Assembly: GCA_009698515.1 (NCBI GenBank)
Contig: WLQA01000061.1
Coordinates: 1 to 5,488 of the forward strand
Direction of reading: 5' to 3'
DNA from: Actinomycetota bacterium
GTDB lineage: Bacteria > Actinomycetota > Actinomycetes > Nanopelagicales > Nanopelagicaceae
DNA: 5,488 nt
Part shown: positions 1-5,488 of the stretch, in pieces
How the letters are laid out: every line of letters starts with the position of its first letter
How positions within the stretch are numbered: position 1 is the first letter of the stretch
Translations under genes and position numbers: made by a program
Notes under the pieces: model-generated
Told to the model about the DNA's origin: nothing
Database searches by the model: none
The model's input: the letters and a program-made list of their open reading frames with translations, nothing else

Positions 1-626
1 ATTGGGTTTTCCTACCTACACTCTTTGGCACGCCAGGTGAGAGTTGGTTTCCAGCATCTGGTTATGAAAATGAGTTAATAACAAACAAGAGCACTGATTT
101 ACCTTCCTCACCAAGTTACGGAATCGGTTTTGCCACCAACCAAGAGATTAAACGCATTTACTTTAAACATTTAGGTAGATCCTTGATTGGAATGCCACTT
201 TTAATTCCAAAGGTTGAAAAAACTGGGGTTCAATTTATATATGTAAAGGATGAGCCTCGGGTGGTGTTGGTTGCTGAATTAGTAAATGGCTTAACCATTG
301 CGATTACACATCTCTCATTTGTGCCTGGTGTAAATCTCTTTCAATTAACCAAAATAAATAAATTTCTAAATCAAATACCTGGGCAGAGTATCTTGATTGG
401 TGACTTTAACTTGCCGGCAAATTTGCCTGCAAAGTTACCTGCAAAGTTGGGTGGGCTTTCATCTTTAGTTACCCAAAATACCTACCCCAGCTGGAAGCCT
501 GCGACACAATTTGATTACATTTTAAGTAATCGAGCGGTGAAATTAGAGGCGTCGGCGTTGCAAATTGTTAAACCAATTATTTCTGATCATCTACCAATTG
601 GCGCAGAAATTACTTTTTCTTCGTAA
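1..626 (+). CDS. Endonuclease/exonuclease/phosphatase (EEP) family protein, 5'-partial
   Basis: The reading frame is open from the left window edge (first full codon at 3) to a TAA at 624-626, giving 207 visible residues; the N-terminus lies outside. A TTG at 183 is an in-frame internal codon, not the start, because conserved EEP sequence (LFGTPGESW and YGIGFA, visible residues 7-15 and 39-44) lies upstream of it. Visible hallmarks of the superfamily (DNase I / exonuclease III fold) are the PRVVLVAEL strand (85-93), the ITHLSF motif with its histidine (101-106), the metal-site motif IGDFN (132-136), QFDYIL (169-174) and the terminal SDH (194-196). The metal-binding Asn and Glu of the N-terminal motifs are off-window. 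Such proteins are Mg-dependent phosphoesterases acting on nucleic acids, phospholipids or other phosphate esters; the substrate cannot be told here. No membrane segment is seen in the visible part. A short LPA(K/N) tandem repeat follows the GDFN motif. The gene converges on adnB. Family assignment is firm; specific function is unknown. Confidence 0.88.
   Translation, partial: WVFLPTLFGTPGESWFPASGYENELITNKSTDLPSSPSYGIGFATNQEIKRIYFKHLGRSLIGMPLLIPKVEKTGVQFIYVKDEPRVVLVAELVNGLTIAITHLSFVPGVNLFQLTKINKFLNQIPGQSILIGDFNLPANLPAKLPAKLGGLSSLVTQNTYPSWKPATQFDYILSNRAVKLEASALQIVKPIISDHLPIGAEITFSS
411..446 (+). repeat. In-frame 12-bp tandem repeat, 3 copies
   Basis: Three head-to-tail 12-base units (411-422 TTGCCGGCAAAT, 423-434 TTGCCTGCAAAG, 435-446 TTACCTGCAAAG) lie in frame in the EEP gene and encode LPAN, LPAK, LPAK. 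Units 2 and 3 differ at one base; unit 1 differs from unit 2 at two. The next codon (TTG, Leu) begins what looks like a partial fourth unit. The repeat sits directly after the catalytic GDFN motif, in a region expected to be a loop before the next conserved segment (TYPSW). Slippage or unequal-crossover expansion is the likely origin; a functional role is not shown. Confidence 0.8.
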
Positions 627-680
627 GAGCTTGGTTTTGAGTAGTTTAGTTTTAACTTGTATTACCTATGCGATAAAGGC

Positions 681-3600
681 TTATTGCAATTGCGGAATTG
701 CTGAGATTATTTCAGTCAGCGCAGCTTCACTCATGATATCTGCCGGTCTAACAGTTTCATTTTGCGCTACATAGTGAAAAGCTGCACTTACATTTGCTAC
801 ATCAATATTATTTAACTTAGCAAAAGCCATTCGATACATAGCAAGTTGAAGCGCAGCAACTGATAAATCATCACCGCTTTTAACCTTGCCAGTTTTCCAA
901 TCAACTACCTCGAATTTTCCCGGAGCGAGTTCATATACCGCATCGATTCGACCACGAACCACCGTTCCAGCAATAACAGTTTCAAAGCCAACCTCAACAC
1001 CAATGGGTTGCTTTCGCGCCCAATCACTTTGCAGCCATGCCTGTTGCAGATCTTGTAATGGCGCATCAAGTTCGGCTTGATCATCATTGGCGGAGTTGTT
1101 GAAAATTTCATCCATCGAGATTAAAGATGCATGCTTAAATTGATTTTCTAGCCACAAGTGAAATTGCGTTCCGCGCCTTGCATACTTATCGGTGTGATTT
1201 GGCATTGGCCGGCGCAATCGCAGGGCCAACTCATTTGGATCCTGCTTTAAATACAACAAGCTTGATACAGACAACCGAGTTGGCAAAAAGACATTTGTTA
1301 TATCAGATTTGTTTTTTAACTCATTTATGATCGCATGCAAATCACTTAGGACTACAGATTTATCAATTTGATTTGCGCCAACTGAATCGGTTTCTATGAA
1401 TTGGTCACCTGCCGCGGCAGCTGCATTTTCACCTAACTTTTGTAGCGCAGTTAATTCAGCTAATGTGAATGCCTTAGAACTTGCAACAAATTTTGCACTC
1501 TCTTTTACGCGTTCTGCAATTAGTTGATACTTCGAAGTGGGATCTGGCCAATTTCCAGTAATTGGATTTTCCTTAAGTGGATTTCGCCCCTCTGGAATTG
1601 GAGTATCTGCTAACACAACACCGCCGGCGATACTTGGTAAATGTTGAGCGCAAATTAAATAAAGCTTGCTTGGTGCAACAGCATTTTCGCCATTTCTAAA
1701 GTGAGAGGTTGAGCAAAATAAGCCATGTTTAGCGCGAGTAAATGCAACATATGCAAGGCGCATCTCTTCAACCTCTTTGCGCGCCTTCCATTGATCATTA
1801 AAACTTTCTAGACCATCCTTTAAATTTTTATTAGTTGAGAAATTGGCAAAATTAATGCTTGGAAGCTGCAAGCTATCTCCTCGCATACTCACCGGAATTG
1901 AGCCCGCGTTTTTAATCCAACTATCAGATTTGCGTCCAGTGTTTGGAAAGTTTCGATCTGCTAATCCAGGAACTGCTACATAATCCCACTCCGCACCTTT
2001 TGCAGAGTGAATTGTAAGAATTTGCACCGCATCACTTCTGACATCTACCTCCGCTGGCTTTAAGCCACCCTCGGCATCTTCTGCGATCTTTAACCATTGC
2101 AGGAAGGCAATTAAGCTTCCACCATTTTTTTGGAATCGCGCCGCTTCATCAAGAAATCGATCTAAATCTTTGCGACCCGTTTGCCAGCCACTGCGAACTA
2201 AAACTTCGGTATCAAGTGATAAGAAATGTTCTGCTGCAATTAGTGCATCTGTGATGGAGCCAGATAATGATCTGCGCAATTGCCTTAAATCAATGGCAAA
2301 TTTTCGTAATCTGCTTAACGCCACTTCGCTAAATTCAGGAGTTGCCGTGTAATGCTTTAACTCTTTTGGCGTTAAAGTAATTAGTAATTCCAGGGATTCG
2401 ATAATCGATCCTGAAGCAAACTCATCAGCAGTTGCGATTTGGCTTTGATTATTGGTTAAAGCATCTTCTAGTTGTTTGCCTCTGGAGTGATCATTTTCCT
2501 TTGCAAACTTTCTGGTGAATGCACCCAATGCCATCAGATCTCGTGCGCCCAGGCAAAGATGTGGACCGGTTAATAATCGCATCAACGCACTTCCAGAATC
2601 AGGCATTGTTAAAGTTCGAAGCAGTGCAATTACATCTGCTACCTCTGGAATATGGACTAATCCACCAACTCCTAGAACATCAGTGGGAATATCCTTATCG
2701 CGCAAAGCACTTTGAATTGCATCGATCTGAGATCGCGCCCTTACTAATACCGCAAAGGTAGAACGTTTATCTTCGGGCAAATTAATTCGTGCCGGATCAT
2801 GCCAATACTTGGCAAAGTACTCTGCAATAGCTTGTGCCTCTTGCATTTGAGTTTCATAAATTCCACAAATAACCTCGCCATTTTGCGCATCAGCTCGCGC
2901 AGCTAGCTTTGCAATTGCAGATTTAGCTGGCGCTGTAGTTGATGGCGTAAGACCAGCAATCGGTGCCAAGTTTGCATTGTCTAACGCAATTTGATCGATC
3001 ATCACATTGGCAAGACCTAAAATTGCCTGATCATTTCGCCAAGTTGTCAGTAATGAGAAGCGAGTTGCATCCGAGTTAAAAGATTTTGAAAATGTATCTA
3101 AGGTTTCAGAGCTGGCACTTCGCCAACCGTAAATTGCCTGATTGGGATCGCCAACTGCAGTTACCGGATGGTTGTTTCCAAATAAATTAGATAAGAAATT
3201 AATTTGATTAAAAGAGGTATCTTGGTATTCATCCAGTAAAACAACTTTATATTTACTTCTTTCAAGAACTCCGATGTCATCATTATGATTTAACTTAGAT
3301 TCAGCAACCAATTGCGCTGCCATCGACATGTGATCATTAAAGGTCAGTAAGCCATTTTCTTTGCGCCTATTATCAAAAGCATCAACTATTGGCAGAATAG
3401 CTAATCTTTGTTCAATCTCAGAGATAAATTCAGTTACTGGAATTGTGGCCTTTTCAGTTAACTGAGTTAATTGATCAAGTAATTTATAACTAAACTCTTC
3501 AATATCTGCTGCCGTTTTATTGTTTTCAGCTAGCTGGGTTGAAAGCTCCATAACCTCTTCAACAACTGATTTAGGTGAGCCATTGATTTGTAAATCACCA

Positions 3601-4061
3601 CCGGCAAATCGCTGCACCTCTTCATATGCAATCTGCCAAGCTGCTGCTTCACCAATTGGATCTGATGCTGCATCAATTCCAATTCGGATTGCATGATCTG
3701 CAAGTACTCGGCCAGCGTATGAGTGATAGGTAGAGACTGTTAAATCAGATTCATCAACTTGCGTCGGTAATAATCCAGCTGCTTTTAATTGTCGCAGTCG
3801 TTTGCGAATCCGCTTTGCGAGCTCTCCAGCTGATTTGCGCGTAAAAGTTAAACCAAGTAATTGGTCGGGAGTAATTATTGAGTTAGCAACTAAGTACAAA
3901 ACGCGCTGACTCATGGTTTCAGTTTTGCCAGATCCAGCGCCAGCAATGACAACAGCTGGTGCTAGTGGTGCTTCAATAATTGGTATCTGCTCTTTAGTTG
4001 GTTCACGGAATGTTGGATCGACCGCTTTGATTCGTTTAGCAATTTCAAGTGAAGAGATCAT
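681..4061 (-). CDS. adnB: AdnB, helicase-nuclease subunit of the AdnAB double-strand-break resection complex
   Basis: This is a complete 1126-residue protein, close to the roughly 1,100 residues usual for AdnB. The N-terminal UvrD/SF1A motor is intact. It has Walker A AGAGSGKT (40-47), motif Ia LTFTRKSAGE (71-80), TYHSYAGR (111-118), motif II LLDEYQDT (275-282), motif III AVGDPNQAIYGWR (302-314), motif IV TTWRND (339-344), motif V ILTIHSAKGAEWD (681-693) and motif VI RLAYVAFTRAK (768-778). A poorly conserved linker (about 820-925) leads to a C-terminal RecB/PD-(D/E)XK nuclease domain with H968, D1040 (GRID), the D1054-W-K1056 motif and Q1072-x3-Y1076, all active-site positions present. No Fe-S cysteine cluster follows, as expected for AdnB rather than AdnA. 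In mycobacteria AdnB is reported as the main ATP-driven motor of the heterodimer, acting in the cytoplasm on DNA ends. The ATG at 4061 is chosen because it overlaps the adnA stop, has a Shine-Dalgarno, and lies 40 residues before Walker A as in relatives. It ends in TAA (683-681), convergent with the EEP gene. A generic UvrD/RecB-like label is the only realistic alternative. Confidence 0.95.
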   Translation of the reverse strand: MISSLEIAKRIKAVDPTFREPTKEQIPIIEAPLAPAVVIAGAGSGKTETMSQRVLYLVANSIITPDQLLGLTFTRKSAGELAKRIRKRLRQLKAAGLLPTQVDESDLTVSTYHSYAGRVLADHAIRIGIDAASDPIGEAAAWQIAYEEVQRFAGGDLQINGSPKSVVEEVMELSTQLAENNKTAADIEEFSYKLLDQLTQLTEKATIPVTEFISEIEQRLAILPIVDAFDNRRKENGLLTFNDHMSMAAQLVAESKLNHNDDIGVLERSKYKVVLLDEYQDTSFNQINFLSNLFGNNHPVTAVGDPNQAIYGWRSASSETLDTFSKSFNSDATRFSLLTTWRNDQAILGLANVMIDQIALDNANLAPIAGLTPSTTAPAKSAIAKLAARADAQNGEVICGIYETQMQEAQAIAEYFAKYWHDPARINLPEDKRSTFAVLVRARSQIDAIQSALRDKDIPTDVLGVGGLVHIPEVADVIALLRTLTMPDSGSALMRLLTGPHLCLGARDLMALGAFTRKFAKENDHSRGKQLEDALTNNQSQIATADEFASGSIIESLELLITLTPKELKHYTATPEFSEVALSRLRKFAIDLRQLRRSLSGSITDALIAAEHFLSLDTEVLVRSGWQTGRKDLDRFLDEAARFQKNGGSLIAFLQWLKIAEDAEGGLKPAEVDVRSDAVQILTIHSAKGAEWDYVAVPGLADRNFPNTGRKSDSWIKNAGSIPVSMRGDSLQLPSINFANFSTNKNLKDGLESFNDQWKARKEVEEMRLAYVAFTRAKHGLFCSTSHFRNGENAVAPSKLYLICAQHLPSIAGGVVLADTPIPEGRNPLKENPITGNWPDPTSKYQLIAERVKESAKFVASSKAFTLAELTALQKLGENAAAAAGDQFIETDSVGANQIDKSVVLSDLHAIINELKNKSDITNVFLPTRLSVSSLLYLKQDPNELALRLRRPMPNHTDKYARRGTQFHLWLENQFKHASLISMDEIFNNSANDDQAELDAPLQDLQQAWLQSDWARKQPIGVEVGFETVIAGTVVRGRIDAVYELAPGKFEVVDWKTGKVKSGDDLSVAALQLAMYRMAFAKLNNIDVANVSAAFHYVAQNETVRPADIMSEAALTEIISAIPQLQ

Positions 4062-5488
4062 TCAATCACCCGCCGACCTTGCGGTTGGATTGGGCAGGAA
4101 GATTTAAGTGCGCAACTGCGACAGCGATCATTAATTTTGGCGGTAAATACTGCAGCGCTCATTCCTGCAGCAGAGGTGATTAATTCAGTGCGAACTTGAT
4201 CGGCATCAATCTCAGATTGTGGGCGCACGGCTGCGCTCTTGGCTTTTTGATCTCCAACAAATAGTAATTCCGCACCTGCCACTTGATTACTTTCTAATTT
4301 TGGATCAAAGCCATTTTCAACAACTGCTAATTGATAGACCTGTAATTGCTTATTTGTCTTAGCATTTTCAGCAGATACCGCACTTTGTCCGGTTTTTAAA
4401 TCAACAATGTAAAACTTATTTTCTGCAGTTAACTCAAGTCGATCAATAGAGCCACTTATCTTTGCTGCGCCAAGTTCAAACTCAAAGCTGCGCTCTACAT
4501 CAATTAATTTATTTTTTGAATTGGCTTGCCAAGTGAAAAACTTGTGAAGCATCTTTGAAGCACGGCGATACTCATAATCTTTAATCCAACCCTTATTCAT
4601 ATCAATTAATGACCAAGCACCCTTTAAGCGCTCCTCTAACTGATCTACTGTTAAATCTGGATTTTCTTTGAACTGTGCTGCTAAAACGTGAATCGCACTT
4701 CCCAATACTTGTGCGGTGGAATCACTGTCTCGTCCACCACTTCGCTCTAGCATCCACTTAACTGCGCATTCATCAAAACTTTCTAGATAACTTGGAGAAA
4801 TACGAAGCTGTTCACCATTGTCGATAACTGGTCGTAGATCAGATTGTTCTAAAGTGCCCAACCAGTTACTTGGATCTGCGCTGTAGGAACCATTTTCCGA
4901 TAATGTTTTTAATGCTCGTGCGGCAAACTCTTTATCATCAGCACTCTTTGCGGTAATTAAAATTTTTCGCAGCTCGGCGATTAATGCTGGTTGCGTGATT
5001 GACCGCTCTGATTTAGTAAATTCGATCTCATCACCGGCAAATTTCGTAAAGTATCTAGATGGCTCATTATCTTCTTGTGCAACAGCAGTTACTAGTAATT
5101 TCTGCGTTGATCTTGTGCTTGCCACATTAAGTAATCTGGCCTCATCCTCTAATAAACCACTTGCTGAAATTGCATCTAGTTGTTGTGGATTACTTATGCC
5201 ATGCCTGAAGATTTCAACTAGCCGTTCACTTCCCAAAAGTGAGCCACGTTGTTTTAAATTTGGCCAAACTCCTTCTTGCATTCCGGCAAGTGCTACAAAT
5301 TGCCACTCCTGGCCCTTGGCGCTGTGCACAGTTAAAACCTTTACAACCTCATTGCGCTGGGCAGTTGCTGCAATCGCATCACTTAATATTTTTTCGCCAA
5401 GTAATTGATTAATAAATAAGGCAGGTTTTGCCCCCGGCATACGCTCGGTAAATCTTCGTGCTACTTCAAATAATTGAATTACCGCATC
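4058..5488 (-). CDS. adnA: AdnA, Fe-S helicase-nuclease subunit of AdnAB, 5'-partial
   Basis: The frame is open from the right window edge to a TGA at 4060-4058, giving 476 visible residues, under half of a typical ~1,050-residue AdnA. The ATG at 5440 is internal: 16 more in-frame sense codons run upstream to the edge, and a start there would leave no helicase core. Numbering from the first visible codon, motor motif V is VLTVHSAKGQEW (51-62) and motif VI is LLNVASTRSTQ (119-129), retaining the TR pair but lacking the usual following Ala-basic pair. The C-terminal RecB-type nuclease shows H267 (GSAIH), D349 (GSIDRLE), D363-L-K365 and Q381-x3-Y385. One cysteine (C241) precedes the nuclease core and three follow it in CxxCx5C spacing (C456, C459, C465), the AddB/Cas4-type layout for a 4Fe-4S cluster. 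This split cluster, plus position directly upstream of adnB, identifies the subunit as AdnA. It pairs with AdnB to unwind and resect DNA ends. The Walker A and DEXQ motifs are outside the window, so competence of this motor cannot be judged. Confidence 0.93.
   Translation of the reverse strand, partial: DAVIQLFEVARRFTERMPGAKPALFINQLLGEKILSDAIAATAQRNEVVKVLTVHSAKGQEWQFVALAGMQEGVWPNLKQRGSLLGSERLVEIFRHGISNPQQLDAISASGLLEDEARLLNVASTRSTQKLLVTAVAQEDNEPSRYFTKFAGDEIEFTKSERSITQPALIAELRKILITAKSADDKEFAARALKTLSENGSYSADPSNWLGTLEQSDLRPVIDNGEQLRISPSYLESFDECAVKWMLERSGGRDSDSTAQVLGSAIHVLAAQFKENPDLTVDQLEERLKGAWSLIDMNKGWIKDYEYRRASKMLHKFFTWQANSKNKLIDVERSFEFELGAAKISGSIDRLELTAENKFYIVDLKTGQSAVSAENAKTNKQLQVYQLAVVENGFDPKLESNQVAGAELLFVGDQKAKSAAVRPQSEIDADQVRTELITSAAGMSAAVFTAKINDRCRSCALKSSCPIQPQGRRVIE
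4062..4071 (-). promoter_or_regulatory. Shine-Dalgarno of adnB inside the adnA 3' end, with ATGA stop/start overlap
   Basis: Read on the - strand, the 10 bases before the adnB ATG are GGGTGATTGA. GGTGAT (4070-4065) is complementary to the distal part of the usual 16S rRNA anti-Shine-Dalgarno and ends three bases before the ATG; because it matches the 3' part of the consensus AGGAGGTGAT, the effective spacing is normal. The adnA TGA (4060-4058) and adnB ATG (4061-4059) overlap as ATGA. Together these decide the adnB start and suggest coupled translation by terminating or reinitiating ribosomes, which would keep the two subunits near 1:1. Confidence 0.75.

Noticed and set aside
183..185. TTG as the start of a 147-residue EEP protein
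   Set aside because: Sixty in-frame codons upstream carry recognisable EEP-family sequence (LFGTPG, YGIGFA), so the gene starts outside the window.
670..687. Stem-loop GCGATAA-AGGC-TTATTGC as an intrinsic terminator
   Set aside because: The stem is AT-rich, contains a G-U pair on the + strand (an A-C mismatch on the - strand), and no T-run follows on either strand.
565..774. Small hydrophobic + strand reading frame across the convergent gap
   Set aside because: It overlaps the 3' end of the EEP gene in another frame and runs antisense into adnB; no Shine-Dalgarno stood out and the overlaps explain it as chance.
1410..1424. Run of five Ala codons in AdnB (residues 880-884)
   Set aside because: It lies in the variable linker between motor and nuclease and uses mixed Ala codons, so it is a low-complexity linker rather than a repeat of note.
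4995..5408. 137-codon + strand reading frame opposite adnA
   Set aside because: It is a shadow antisense to the conserved motor and linker sequence of adnA; its Ser/Cys-rich translation resembles no family I recognise.
5438..5440. ATG that could be taken as the start of a short 460-residue helicase/nuclease protein
   Set aside because: Sixteen further in-frame sense codons run to the window edge and a start here would cut the motor domain just before motif V; it is an internal Met of adnA.

Overview
This window shows two convergent gene blocks separated by 54 bases. The left end carries the C-terminal two thirds or so of an endonuclease/exonuclease/phosphatase (EEP) superfamily protein on the + strand. 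The remaining ~4.8 kb is on the - strand and holds the downstream part of adnA followed by a complete adnB. Together these encode AdnAB, the heterodimeric helicase-nuclease that resects DNA double-strand breaks in actinobacteria.

Organism: AdnAB with one Fe-S nuclease subunit and one Fe-S-free subunit, each a UvrD-like motor fused to a RecB-like nuclease, is the actinobacterial replacement for RecBCD/AddAB. The DNA is AT-rich for an actinobacterium (by eye a little over 40% GC, not counted), with TTA/AAA/ATT-rich codon use. The genes are tightly packed (a 4-base overlap and a 54-base convergent gap). This fits a genome-streamlined planktonic actinobacterium such as the acI/Nanopelagicales lineage. 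That placement is inference from style, not from a marker gene.

Layout: 1-626 (+) is the EEP family protein, 5'-truncated by the window edge. 627-680 is a convergent intergenic gap with no convincing terminator. 4061-681 (-) is adnB, complete at 1126 codons. 5488-4058 (-) is the C-terminal 476 residues of adnA, and its reading frame stays open to the window edge. The adnA stop and adnB start share the sequence ATGA, and a GGTGAT Shine-Dalgarno lies just upstream inside adnA, so the two subunits are probably translationally coupled.

Function: AdnA and AdnB would act together on broken DNA ends, unwinding with ATP-driven motors and cutting the strands with the two nuclease domains. The EEP protein is a predicted metal-dependent phosphoesterase of unknown substrate and points the other way, so no operon link to adnAB is implied. 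No RNA genes, CRISPR arrays, mobile elements or phage signatures were seen. This is an ordinary core-genome region and I found no evidence of a previously undescribed system.
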